From contig JAPJBO010000581.1 in the NCBI GenBank assembly GCA_030068145.1, positions 81,561 to 145,560 of the forward strand: DNA of 64,000 nt, read 5' to 3'. The DNA comes from Diplonema papillatum (Eukaryota > Euglenozoa > Diplonemea > Diplonemida > Diplonemidae). Shown piece by piece: positions 27,557 through 37,279 of the stretch. The notes beneath the pieces were generated by a model. The model was not told the DNA's origin and made no database searches. It was given only the letters and a program-made list of their open reading frames with translations. The stretch's first letter is position 1; every line of letters begins with the position of its first letter. The translations under genes were made by a program, and so were the position numbers.

Positions 27557-27877
27557 AAACCTTTTTGTTTTTGCAGCACCAAAATCAGATCATCCTTTTT
27601 ATTTTGTACTCCGTTTTTTGAGCAAACCAAGGTACAGGCACATCACATACCGGTAAGCAACATTGACACTTTGCGGGTTACGTAAGCAACTTTTAAAACT
27701 TCGCTGGTCACAACAGTTTTTGATGAGTAGGATGCGGTCTTCCAGGTTCCTCGTAGGGAAGTGTCGAACGAGGAAGGAAATTTATTGTTAGAACCAGACC
27801 ATGGATACCACTTGAAATCTTCCGCAGGACAAAAAAAATACTCCATTCTTTCCTGGCCAGCTTACACTCTTAAGAAG

Positions 27878-29716
27878 ATGGACGCAGAAACTGTGCGGGC
27901 AATTGGGAAGATAATAGCCGAGAACCGGACGCGATTGGGACTATCACTCAACGCTTGCGCAGAACTTGGACGGATAGTGAAGGAAGAAACTGGGATTGCG
28001 ATGGGGCTGTCGCAATCGGTCGTGGCCAAGGCCGGCGAAGACTTCAAGCTGATGGCAGGTAGGGCCCTGGGGAATATCGCGGAATCCCTCCAGTTTTTAT
28101 TGCGCAAATTTCCGTTCAAGACGTGTAGGGAGGCTCCCTCCGTGATTATATTCATGGACGCGTACAACACGGGGAATGCCTTTCGCTCTCGGAGCTCCAG
28201 GCAGCGGCTGGCCATCTCCCTCTCGGCTGGGAGGACTGCGACACGCTTTCTTACAGTTTGTGACAAGCGAAAGCCGCAGTTCCACGAATGGTGGATATTC
28301 AACGCCTTGCCGCAGCTGACGCAGATTCAGACGGGCAGTTTCAGCAAAGGGAAGCACGCAGCCTCTGTACAGCTGTTTCGCTTCGGCGGGGATCATGCGG
28401 AGCTGTGGTCGCTGTTCAGTGGTGTTGGCGGTTCTGGCCATCGTAGTGCGTTTTGTACGACGGCTGCCGGTGACTGGCTAGAGCAACTGCACGCCTGCGA
28501 GAGGCTCAGCCTGCAAGAGATGCATGCAGCCGGCTATACATGCCACATCGCGCAACGGTTCCTGCAACCGTGCTTCACGATGACCCCGGCCCTGCACGAC
28601 GTGAAAGGGATGATACGCCTCATTGTGCAGACGCTTCCGCACGCAGCAGGGATAGAGCTCGCTGTCATCGGCAGCATTGGCAACAACATGACAGGCTCCC
28701 AAGCACGCAAACTGCTGGCTGCCCTGATAGCGCAAACGCAAGGGAACCAGTTGACACTGTGTTCCCTCATGGATGTTCTCGTGTTCTTTCGCTATCAGGA
28801 CATACCTGTGCGCTTCTTTTACGCAGACACTCCAGACAGCCAAATTGTGAAGTATTTTTTGTTCAGTTTACTGAGCTACCACGCACTCATCTTTGTGCTG
28901 GAGTGGGCCAATCCCGGAGTCACTCGTTCAGCTTATGCCCACAGTATGAGTCACTGGTTTGATGTTCAGGATGCCCATCGGTTGGTGACATCTGATGAAG
29001 CGTTCGAGCAGATGAATGGTGAACGCAAACGATGGGTGGCGTGCACGTCTCAACAGACGATGGAACGTGACTTGCAAGTGTGCGAGCTTCAGCACAAACA
29101 CTTCGACAAAAAAGGTCAACGCACTCCACTACCGGAGCTTACACCCCCCGCAGCAGGAATACCGAGACTATTTGAGTACGACACTTTTCATTTTTGCATC
29201 TGCATTGTTCACAGGGGGAAAAATGCCACGACAAACTTAGTTGCGCGTCTCAAAAATCTGGGCCTTGGTGCGCACGTAGGTCGCAGAACGCGCTGGGGAA
29301 TAAAATTCAATGCGACCCCGGGTGTTGAAACTAGTGAAATAATGTTTTGCGTTTGTGAGGAAGCCCCCTGGAAGCTTCGTCCTCCTGAGAGAGAGAAAGA
29401 CAGCGCCGAAGTGGCTGAATCGGAAAGCAGTGATAGCAGTGAAGGCGAGGCGCACTCTTGTATCATATGCGGAAGGAGCTTCAGTCGGGTGTACGGTCTG
29501 TACGCACACTACGACTCTCAGCACCGCCCTGCCGTGACATGTGAGTGCAAGGAAGACTGTCCCGCCTGTGCGAAGTCTGTACTAAAACGTGGCTTGAGCC
29601 AACATATCTTGTACAACCATGCAAGTCTACTGACAAAGACGAAGTGTCCTCTGTGTCTTGAGAGCTTTTCCTCCGCAAGACTAAGAGACTCGCACATGAA
29701 GAAACGCCATCTGTGA
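27878..29716 (+). CDS. Element P1 ORF2: large putative transposase with three C-terminal C2H2-type fingers
   Basis: 612 residues from the ATG at 27878 (MDAETVRAIGKIIAENRTRL). The frame is open from 27761, but only via a non-ATG start. Landmarks shared with the relative at 59.9-61.5 kb are GGDHAELWS..G.GHRSAFC, LHDVKG, an N-x-TG-x-QAR-x-LL stretch, FRYQD(I/M)PVRFFY, EWANPGVT(R/H)SAYAHSM and GERKRW. IIFMDAYNTG and FGGDHAELW supply Asp residues that might belong to a DDE-type RNase H fold (inference). The C-terminus has CIICGRSFSRVYGLYAHYDS, CECKEDCPAC with QHILYNH, and CPLCLESF with HMKKRH, three zinc fingers likely to bind DNA. No family name is recognised. Confidence 0.65.
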   Translation: MDAETVRAIGKIIAENRTRLGLSLNACAELGRIVKEETGIAMGLSQSVVAKAGEDFKLMAGRALGNIAESLQFLLRKFPFKTCREAPSVIIFMDAYNTGNAFRSRSSRQRLAISLSAGRTATRFLTVCDKRKPQFHEWWIFNALPQLTQIQTGSFSKGKHAASVQLFRFGGDHAELWSLFSGVGGSGHRSAFCTTAAGDWLEQLHACERLSLQEMHAAGYTCHIAQRFLQPCFTMTPALHDVKGMIRLIVQTLPHAAGIELAVIGSIGNNMTGSQARKLLAALIAQTQGNQLTLCSLMDVLVFFRYQDIPVRFFYADTPDSQIVKYFLFSLLSYHALIFVLEWANPGVTRSAYAHSMSHWFDVQDAHRLVTSDEAFEQMNGERKRWVACTSQQTMERDLQVCELQHKHFDKKGQRTPLPELTPPAAGIPRLFEYDTFHFCICIVHRGKNATTNLVARLKNLGLGAHVGRRTRWGIKFNATPGVETSEIMFCVCEEAPWKLRPPEREKDSAEVAESESSDSSEGEAHSCIICGRSFSRVYGLYAHYDSQHRPAVTCECKEDCPACAKSVLKRGLSQHILYNHASLLTKTKCPLCLESFSSARLRDSHMKKRHL

Positions 29717-29974
29717 GGGGAGAGAGCGGTGTTAGCTTTGTTCTCCGACCATCTGTCTCCTTCTACAGCTCTGTAAAGCATTTCTGTTCAGATCGATTAC
29801 CTCAAGACGCTTCTTGCTTCACCGTTCCGCTAAGGTGAACACAACGAAGAGACAACCGAGACAGCCGAGCAGATAGCAGAAAAAGCGGGCCAGGATACCT
29901 AGTCCGAGTGATATACACGTCCTTTTTGACTCAACTCAATGCAGTTTCACTGTATTTCACTGGTTATTCTGCTG

Positions 29975-30145
29975 GGAGAGCTAGTTATATAACTAGCAGA
30001 GCTAGTTATATAACTAGCAGAGCTAGTCATATAACTAGCAGAGCTAGTTATAAAACTAGCACGAGCGTTATATAACTAGCTCGTGCTAGTTATAAATTTC
30101 ACTAGTCATTGAGCTAGTTAATAACTAGCAAAACTCCATAACTAG
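29975..30145. repeat. Right array of palindromes (element P1)
   Basis: GAGCTAGTTATATAACTAGC units in mirror order to 25900-26056. The inner units have AGAG spacers and the outer units CACGAGC. The terminus matching the left end is at 30087, after which two more degenerate units (to about 30145) follow. Confidence 0.85.
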
Positions 30146-30772
30146 TGCGTCGTGTAGGCAAAAAAACAAATCCTGGAGCAAAAAAACAGCAAAAAAAACA
30201 AAAAAAACAAAAAAACAAGAGGACTAAGCTTATCGGAAGCACTTAAGTCGGGAAAATATATATCGGAACTGCTTCCGTTATATATTTTTCTGCTTCCGTT
30301 ATATATTTTCTGCTTCCGTTATATATTTTCAAGCTTCCGTTATATTTTTCCCAGCTTCCGTTATATATTTTCCAGCTTCCGTTATATATTTTCCAGCTTC
30401 CGTTATATATTTTCCAGCTTCCGTTATATATTTTCCAGCTTCCGTTATATATTTTCCAGCTTCCGTTATATATTTTCCAGCTTCCGCTATATATTTTCCA
30501 GCTCCCGTTATATATTTTCCAGCTTCCGTTATATATTTTCCAGCTTCACTATATATTTTCCAGCTTCCGTTATATATTTTCCAGCTTCCGTTATATATTT
30601 TCCAGCTTCCGCTATATATTTTCCAGCTTCCGCTATATATTTTCCAGCTTCCGTTATATATGCTATGTTCTGATAAATATTGGAGTGTTTCCATAAGTCA
30701 CCACACAGAAATGCAGGCCCAAAGTCACCGGAGAAAGCCTAACTAGAGAAACAAAAGAGGAACAGCAACAGG

Positions 30773-31558
30773 ATGGAAAGGCAACGAGACGCATCTGGAA
30801 ACCCCCGACAGCAAAATCAGCAGCAGCTTCCGCACCAGCTGCAACTTCCGCAGTTTCAACACCCGCAGCAGTTTCAGCACCAGCAGCAACTTCTGCATCA
30901 GCATCACCAGGCACCGAACCACCCGCAGCAGTTCCAGCACCAGCAGCAACTTCCGCACCAGCTTCACCAGGCACAGTACCACCCAGCAGCAGTTTCAGCA
31001 CCCGCAGCACCACCAGCCGCACCAGCACCAGCAGCAGCAGCTTCAGCACCAGCAGCATTTTCAGCCCAGACTGTGCAGTACCAGCACAGTCCGTACTCCT
31101 ACCCGGCGGGTTATCCGGGTTACTACAACCCAGTGCCCTCCTACGGTCCGGGTGCCTATATGGACGCACCATACAACCCGCATCCAGACGCACCGCGAGG
31201 CGCAGCCTCTGGGCACGTGCGAGCAGCACAGCATCAGGCCGCACCACGGGCAGAAAGAGCAGCCCCACCAGCGGCCAGGGAGGTGCAGGCGCAGCATCGG
31301 GACGCACCACGAGCAGAAGAAGCAGCCCCACCACTGCAAGCACAGCATCGGGACGCACCGCAAGCAGAAGGAGCAGCCCAGGCAGGGCAGCAGGTCGCAG
31401 CAGCGGAAGCAGAAGACGTGACGATGGGCGGGGTGAAAAGTGAGGATTGCTTCGCGAAGTGGGAAGACTGCAGGGGGCTCTCCTCAGCCACGCGAGCAAA
31501 ACAGGGAGATTCTTTAAGAAGGTCTTCTCTAGCGAAGTTCGAGGTCAATGGAAGGTGA
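30773..31558 (+). CDS. Gln/Pro/Ala-rich ORF in E1
   Basis: 261 residues. It starts MERQRDASGNPRQQNQQQLP and continues with His-Gln-Pro repeats, then an Ala-rich part, then a Tyr-rich prion-like segment (YSYPAGYPGYYNPVPSYGPG) and an Ala/Gln tail with a basic end. Its first 60 or so codons lie within the terminal inverted repeat and are therefore present again, inverted, at the right end. It is nearly identical to the ORF at 35723-36376 in E2 apart from indels. The function is unknown; it may be the N-terminal, low-complexity extension of the element's transposase. Confidence 0.5.
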   Translation: MERQRDASGNPRQQNQQQLPHQLQLPQFQHPQQFQHQQQLLHQHHQAPNHPQQFQHQQQLPHQLHQAQYHPAAVSAPAAPPAAPAPAAAASAPAAFSAQTVQYQHSPYSYPAGYPGYYNPVPSYGPGAYMDAPYNPHPDAPRGAASGHVRAAQHQAAPRAERAAPPAAREVQAQHRDAPRAEEAAPPLQAQHRDAPQAEGAAQAGQQVAAAEAEDVTMGGVKSEDCFAKWEDCRGLSSATRAKQGDSLRRSSLAKFEVNGR

Positions 31559-31661
31559 GGTGTTGTGATGCGGCGTGCAGCTGGAGTTATGGCGAAGAAA
31601 GAGTCTATTGAGGTTGGGCACCAGGTCAAGGTAGTGAGCGTACGCGGGGTACGCCAAGGTA

Positions 31662-32117
31662 GTGACACGCGGGGTAACGGGGGCCGTTTGGAAGCAACAC
31701 ACATCGTTGCTTAGCACCTCACATGGGGTAGCCTCTGCCCGAAAGACGCTGCAGGCAGACCACGAGACGTCGCTCTCGTATACTGCAGTGCAGCGCCTGC
31801 AGCAGAAGGCGCAGCGGGTGGAAATGGAAGAATTCGCCCGCGAATACGGGCTTGTGCGGCCCTATTTGCGTGCCATTGCAGACGCAAACCCGGGGAGCGT
31901 GTGGAGTGTAACCCCTGGTCCCCCAGACAACGACAGCGAACCGGTGCACTTCAAGTGCGCCTTCCTGGCCCTCGCCAGCTCAAAGAGGGCTCTTGCCGGG
32001 GCTCTACCCCAGATCTTCTTGGATGGAACCGCGCTGCATGGTGGTTTCGGGGGTGTGGCCTTAGTGGCCTGCTGCAAGGACGCCCACCGGAACATCGTTC
32101 CGTTGTGTGCCTGGTAA
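31662..32117 (+). pseudogene. Mutator-like (MULE) transposase fragment
   Basis: The frame reads TAVQRLQQKAQ, LVRPYLRAIADANPGSV, then HFKCAFLALASSKRALAGAL, PQIFLDGTALHGGFGG and VALVACCKDAHRNIVPLCAW. This is the MULE core pattern F-K-R-x-F...C-R-P-x-I-x-I-D-G-T-H-L-K-G...G-G-x-L-L-x-A-x-x-x-D-A...P-x-A. The first catalytic Asp (FLDGT) is present. The protein stops right after AW, where the inverted terminal repeat begins, so the rest of the catalytic core and the zinc knuckle are missing. The upstream frame is broken. The element is non-autonomous. Confidence 0.8.
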
Positions 32118-32765
32118 AGCTGATGCGGAAGTTGCTGCTGGTGCTGGAACTGCTGCGGGTGGTTCGGTGCCTGGTGATGCTGATGCGGAAGTTGCTGCTG
32201 GTGCTGAAACTGCTGCGGCAGCTGGTGCGGAAGCTGCTGCTGATTTTGCTGTCGGGGGTTTCCAGATGCGTCTCGTTGCCTTTCCATCTTGTTGCTGTTC
32301 CTCTTTTGTTTCTCTAGTTAGGCTTTCTTCGTTATCTAGTTAGGCTTTCTCCGGTGACTTTGGGCCTGCATTTCTGTGTGGTGACTTATGGAAACACTCC
32401 AATCTTTATCAGAACATAGCATATATAACGGAAGCTGGAAAATATATAGCGGAAGCTGGAAAATATATAGCGGAAGCTGGAAAATATATAACGGAAGCTG
32501 GAAAAATATATAACGGAAGCTGGAAAATATATAACGGAAGCTGGAAAATATATACGGAAGCTGGAAAATATATAACGGAAGCTGGAAAATATATAACGGA
32601 AGCTGTGAAAAATATATAACGGAAGCTGGAAAATATATAACGGAAGCTGGAAAATATATAACGGAAGCAGAAAAAATATATAACGGAAGCTGGGAAAAAT
32701 ATATAACGGAAGCAGCTTCCGTTATATATTTTCCCGACTTAAGTGCTTCCCTTATGGTTAAGTCC

Positions 32766-33037
32766 GTTTTTTTTTTTTTTTTTTTTTCCGACGACAACTA
32801 GTGTCAGACTAGCCTACCCGAAGGCAGTTGATTCCTTTAGGCAAGATTTCTCTACCGGCGGAAGTTGTTTGGGTTAACGTCTTTTTTTTCTTTTTTTGTC
32901 TCGCGCCGTCTCTATAAGAAAAGAAGAATTCGTAGTCCCGCCTCGTTCGCCCTCTAGGTGTCCCGCTCGCAAAGATAAAACCAAAGCTCTCGATAGTGTC
33001 CACATTTCTCATATCGGCTATTTCGGTGCCGGGCTTC
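32766..33037. other. Spacer with poly-T, no gene seen
   Basis: A 22-bp T run after E1, then unremarkable sequence up to the stop codon of the minus-strand ORF at 33038. No repeat or ORF of note. Confidence 0.5.
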
Positions 33038-33514
33038 TTAGACCGAATACGTCGTGATCAGCGTCGACCATCGGGCGGCGAGCGGGTCATCGCACAGGGC
33101 TTTCACGCGTCTCGCGACGTGTAGTACCGCCGGCCCGTGCTTCAGCGCAAAGTCTTCAAGGAGCTCTTTTACCACCGGCGGGCGACGCGTTGTGGCGCTT
33201 CGGATGTCCGACACTTCGTTGTGTGTGTCGTCGTCGGCAAGCAGCACGTGTTCTGCGGTCGCCAGCTCGCAACACCGTCTACACTGCACGCGGGTTCCCT
33301 TCGGCAGTATCGACCTTCTCACGATCGCGAGCAGGAGGTCCACCGCCCCTGGGACCGTCTCCAGCGCCCTGAGGGTGCTTCCTCTCGTCGTCTTCCCCGT
33401 CGCCATCTGCCGAATCGCCCTCGTCGCGGTCTTCGCTCGTCCGACTGGCACACTCGCCGCACGTACTCGGCTGGTCCCTCCAGCTGGGGGAAGTTCCCGG
33501 CTGCGAAGCAGCAT
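33038..33514 (-). CDS. Uncertain ORF with CRRC...EHVLL motif, perhaps a non-LTR 3' relic
   Basis: 158-residue minus-strand frame. The C-terminal half (DLLLAIVRRSILPKGTRVQ, CRRCCELATAEHVLLAD, ELLEDFALKHGPAVLHV) looks protein-like. C-x2-C followed by T-A-E-H recalls the C-terminal zinc motif of non-LTR retrotransposon ORF2 (C-x2-C...E-x-x-H). The N-terminal half is Arg/Ala/Thr-rich and could be out of frame; another frame there is acidic with CGEC. No neighbour helps. I regard it as a possible fragment only. Confidence 0.3.
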   Translation of the reverse strand: MLLRSRELPPAGGTSRVRAASVPVGRAKTATRAIRQMATGKTTRGSTLRALETVPGAVDLLLAIVRRSILPKGTRVQCRRCCELATAEHVLLADDDTHNEVSDIRSATTRRPPVVKELLEDFALKHGPAVLHVARRVKALCDDPLAARWSTLITTYSV

Positions 33515-34977
33515 ACTGCCTTCTCCCCGTTTCTCCAGTGGTGTTTTTTTTTTTTTTGCACATTTGAGGTCAGGGTATTAGCGTGACCCTCAAAATCGTG
33601 TACAACCTGAAAATAATGTGAGGGACAGCCATTTTCTGGTGGGAAAGCTATATTGGGCACTTTTTGTCTCGAAGAAATGTAAAAAACAGGAGTTCGGCTA
33701 GAAGCTCATCAGAAAAAGCGCAGTTTGCGCAGAAGAAAAGCCTCTGTTCGCTGTTGCACCGTGGTGCAGTGGGTTGGACTCCCGACCGACTGCACCAGGG
33801 TGCTTCACCGAGACCCCTGTGTTTCAGATCGCGTCCTCCCCGTCTTGTATAAGAACGGGTTTGGCCTATTTTTGTTGACTCAGGCCCCGCGCAGCGGCAA
33901 ATTTTTTTTGGATACACTTTTGAGAGGGGGGTAGTTTCTTGGCCCCGCGCAGCGGCAATTTTTTTTTTTGGGTATGTTTCTTGGTGACGTATTAATGACT
34001 GCCGTCCTGATGATGAGACTTTAGCTAGGCCCCACCAGCAGTTGGACCCAGTTTGACCCCTACACCACCCGACTGGCCCCCAGGGTTCCCGAAAAAAACG
34101 CATATTTCTTTCGGATTTTTCCGTTTTCCAAGGTGGACTAGAGGATGTGACACCAGTTTCCTCCCCAGATTCTTTTTTGTCAACACCAGCAGCTTGTGCT
34201 GGGCTCCTCTTTTTTTCCGTTTTTTTTTTTTTTTTTTCAAAACGTGAGCAGGGGTTTTTCCACTCACCAGTTTCGGGCCAAACCCGTGGTGAAAAAAAAT
34301 TTCACTCCGGCAGAAAAGTTTTTCTGCCGGTGTGGTGTGGTGTGGGTGCCAGTCGACACGTGCCTGTGTCTGTCTGTGTGTGGTACGCGTCGTTGACCTC
34401 GTAGCCCCATAAGCGGGGGTCCCTCTGGCTTTTTTGTGTCTCAACCCGGCTCTGGTGTGATGTAATGTGATGAATTGATTTGTGATTTTGTGGGCGCTAT
34501 GCCTGAAAGGAGACAAGAACTTGTTCCGGTGGACACCAGGTGATGGAGCTGCCGCCATAAATCTCGTCAAATTGGACGCCAGATATCCGGTCGTTGAATC
34601 CGGTCGTCAAATCCGGACACTGGTTGACTCGATTTCCGCCTTGGATACGGTCCGCATCATACAGACCTGTTGTTGGGCCGCTTAAACCACACCCTGACCA
34701 CACACAACACGCACCCACTTCACCACCAGCCCACCACCCACGCCCACCCACACTGTCCACCACAACCCGCGCCCTTACCACCCACAACCCACGCCCCGAC
34801 CACACACAACACGCACCCACTCCACCACCAGCGCCCACCACCCACGCCCACCCACACTGTCCACCACAACCCGCGCCCTGACCACCTACACCCAGCAACG
34901 CAAAATCCCTTTAGTGAAAAAAGTTTTTTCACCAAGCCCATTTTGGGAATTTTTTTTTTTTAGTGAATTTTTTTTGA
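33515..34977. other. AT- and T-rich spacer with minisatellite
   Basis: It contains two copies of a CCCCGCGCAGCGGCAA-TTTTTT motif (33883-33910 and 33941-33971), several poly-T tracts, and an ACC-rich minisatellite. In the minisatellite a roughly 95-bp unit (CACAACACGCACCCACT...CACTGTCCACCACAACCCGC) is present at 34695-34790 and again at 34801-34885. No supportable gene. Confidence 0.55.
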
Positions 34978-35722
34978 GGACTAAGCTTATCGGAAGCACT
35001 TAAGTCGGGAAAATATATATCGGAACTGCTTCCGTTATATATTTTTCTGCTTCCGTTATATATTTTCTGCTTCCGTTATATATTTTCAAGCTTCCGTTAT
35101 ATATTTTTCCCAGCTTCCGTTATATATTTTCCAGCTTCCGCTATATATTTTCCAGCTTCCGTTATATATTTTCCAGCTTCCGTTATATATTTTCCAGCTT
35201 CCGTTATATATTTTCCAGCTTCCGTTATATATTTTCCAGCTTCCGTTATATATTTTCCAGCTTCCGTTATATATTTTCCAGCTTCCGTTATATATTTTCC
35301 AGCTTCCGTTATATATTTTCCAGCTTCCGCTATATATTTTCCAGCTTCCGCTATATATTTTCCAGCTTCCGTTATATATTTTCCAGCTTCCGCTATATAT
35401 TTTCCAGCTTCCGTTATATATTTTCCAGCTTCCGTTATATATTTTCCAGCTTCCGTTATATATTTTCCAGCTTCCGTTATATATTTTCCAGCTTCCGTTA
35501 TATATTTTCCAGCTTCCGTTATATATTTTCCAGCTTCCGCTATATATTTTCCAGCTTCCGTTATATATTTTCCAGCTTCCGTTATATATGCTATGTTCTG
35601 ATAAATATTGGAGTGTTTCCATAAGTCACCACACAGAAATGCAGGCCCAAAGTCACCGGAGAAAGCCTAACTAGATAACGAAGAAAGCCTAACTAGAGAA
35701 ACAAAAGAGGAACAGCAACAGG

Positions 35723-36376
35723 ATGGAAAGGCAACGAGACGCATCTGGAAACCCCCGACAGCAAAATCAGCAGCAGCTTCCGCACCAGCTGCAACTTCCG
35801 CAGTTTCAGCACCCGCAGCAGTTTCAGCACCAGCAGCAACGTCCGCATCAGCATCACCAGGCACCGAACCACCCGCAGCAGTTCCAGCACCAGCAGCAAC
35901 TTCCGCACCAGCTTCACCAGGCACAGTACCACCCGCAGCAGTTTCAGCACCCGCAGCACCACCAGCCGCACCAGCACCAGCAGCAGCAGCTTCAGCACCA
36001 GCAGCATTTTCAGCCCCAGACTGTGCAGTACCAGCACAGTCCGTACTCCTACCCGGCGGGTTATCCGGGTTACTACAACCCAGTGCCCTCCTACGGTCCG
36101 GGTGCCTATATGGACGCAACATACAACCCGCATCCAGACGCACCGCGAGGCGCAGCCTCTGGGCACGTGCGAGCAGCACAGCATCAGGCCGCACCACGGG
36201 CAGAAAGAGCAGCCCCACCAGCGGCCAGGGAGGTGCAGGCGCAGCATCGGGACGCACCACGAGCAGAAGAAGCAGCCCCACCAGCTGCCGGGCTGCAAGC
36301 ACAGCATCGGGACGCACCGCAAGCAGAAGGAGCAGCCCAGGGCAGCAGGTCGCAGCAGCGGAAGCAGAAGACGTGA
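35723..36376 (+). CDS. Gln/Pro/Ala-rich ORF in E2
   Basis: 217 residues, colinear with 30773-31558 in E1. It keeps the His-Gln-Pro repeats in frame where E1 has shifted to Ala-rich (HPQQFQHPQHHQPHQHQQQQ here), then a frame change in the distal part relative to E1. This suggests the E2 frame is the ancestral one in the middle and that both copies have suffered indels. Function unknown. Confidence 0.45.
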   Translation: MERQRDASGNPRQQNQQQLPHQLQLPQFQHPQQFQHQQQRPHQHHQAPNHPQQFQHQQQLPHQLHQAQYHPQQFQHPQHHQPHQHQQQQLQHQQHFQPQTVQYQHSPYSYPAGYPGYYNPVPSYGPGAYMDATYNPHPDAPRGAASGHVRAAQHQAAPRAERAAPPAAREVQAQHRDAPRAEEAAPPAAGLQAQHRDAPQAEGAAQGSRSQQRKQKT

Positions 36377-36499
36377 CGATGGGCGGGGTGAAAAGTGGGA
36401 AGACTGCAGGGGGCTCTCCTCAGCCACGCGAGCAAAACAGGGAGATTCTTTAAGAAGGTCTTCTCTAGCGAAGTTCGAGGTCAATGGAAGGTGAGGTGT

Positions 36500-36662
36500 T
36501 GGGATGCGCCTTCCTGGCCCTCGCCAGCTCAAAGAGGGCTCTTGCCGGGGCTCTACCCCAGATCTTCTTGGATGGAACCGCGCTGCATGGTGGTTTCGGG
36601 GGTGTGGCCTTAGTGGCCTGCTGCAAGGACGCCCACCGGAACATCGTTCCGTTGTGTGCCTG
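36500..36662 (+). pseudogene. Short MULE transposase remnant in E2
   Basis: Encodes CAFLALASSKRALAGALPQI, FLDGTALHGGFGGVALVACC and KDAHRNIVPLCAW, identical to the E1 fragment but lacking the upstream 100 residues. It is fused at its left to the Gln-rich ORF region (FEVNGR|CAFL) by deletion. Confidence 0.75.
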
Positions 36663-37279
36663 GTATAGCTGATGCGGAAGTTGCTGCTGGTGCTGGAACT
36701 GCTGCGGGTGGTTCGGTGCCTGGTGATGCTGATGCGGAAGTTGCTGCTGGTGCTGAAACTGCTGCTGCGGAAGTTGCAGCTGGTGCGGAAGCTGCTGCTG
36801 ATTTTGCTGTCGGGGGTTTCCAGATGCGTCTCGTTGCCTTTCCATCTTGTTGCTGTTCCTCTTTTGTTTCTCTAGTTAGGCTTTCTTCGTTATCTAGTTA
36901 GGCTTTCTCCGGTGACTTTGGGCCTGCATTTCTGTGTGGTGACTTATGGAAACACTCCAATCTTTATCAGAACATAGCATATATAACGGAAGCTGGAAAA
37001 TATATAGCGGAAGCTGGAAAATATATAACGGAAGCTGGAAAATATATAACGGAAGCTGGAAAATATATAGCGGAAGCTGGAAAATATATAACGGAAGCTG
37101 GAAAATATATAACGGAAGCTGGAAAATATATAACGGAAGCTGGAAAATATATAACGGAAGCTGGAAAATATATAACGGAAGCAGAAAAAATATATAACGG
37201 AAGCTGGGAAAAATATATAACGGAAGCAGCTTCCGTTATTTATTTTCCCGACTTAAGTGCTTCCCTTATGGTTAAGTCC

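Larger units (their letters stand above)
25900..30087 (+). mobile_element. Palindrome-ended DNA transposon with two ORFs (element P1), family unassigned
   Basis: About 4.2 kb is bounded by inverted arrays of the palindrome GCTAGTTATATAACTAGC. The outermost sequences, AGCACGAGCTAG (left) and its inverse CTCGTGCT (right end 30087), match as terminal repeats. Inside each array a GTGAAATGCA/TGCAGTTTCAC-type stretch follows in inverted orientation. Two plus-strand ORFs (26525-27556 and 27878-29716) fill the body. A diverged relative of the second protein occurs at 59913-61500, also next to a palindrome array. I know no described superfamily with this protein. It is called a transposon by structure and recurrence. 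Confidence 0.65.
30221..32765 (+). mobile_element. Mutator-like element derivative E1 with long satellite-built terminal repeats
   Basis: The ends are GGACTAAGCTTATCGGAAGC (left) and GCTTCCCTTATGGTTAAGTC (right, inverted). Each continues AAGTCGGGAAAATATATA and then into a long run of the 21-bp unit CTTCCGTTATATATTTTCCA (about 18 units left, 14 right, opposite orientation). The inverted homology continues past the satellite through a shared leader into the start of the Gln-rich ORF, giving terminal repeats of over 600 bp. The core contains a Mutator-family transposase fragment (31662-32117). No unambiguous 9-bp target duplication is seen, because the flanks are poly-A and poly-T. Confidence 0.75.
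34978..37279 (+). mobile_element. Mutator-like element derivative E2, sister of E1
   Basis: Same termini (GGACTAAGCTTATCGGAAGC at 34978; inverse ending 37279), same 21-bp satellite in inverted arms (about 26 units left, 10 right) and the same Gln-rich ORF. The core is smaller than in E1: only about 160 bp of transposase (CAFLALASSKRALAGALPQI to PLCAW) remains, after an extra deletion of the 31560-31960 equivalent. The satellite length therefore varies between copies, as expected for replication slippage or unequal exchange. Confidence 0.75.

Noticed and set aside
33757..33840. tRNA- or SINE-like A-box resemblance (GTGCAGTGGGTTGGACTC)
   Set aside because: No matching B box at the right distance and no cloverleaf could be drawn, so it is not called a tRNA or SINE.
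35086..35622. 178-residue ORF of GSWKIYN repeats (also 30329-30694, 36946-37197)
   Set aside because: Translation of the 21-bp satellite in Mutator-like terminal repeats; the unit length divisible by three keeps it open without selection.
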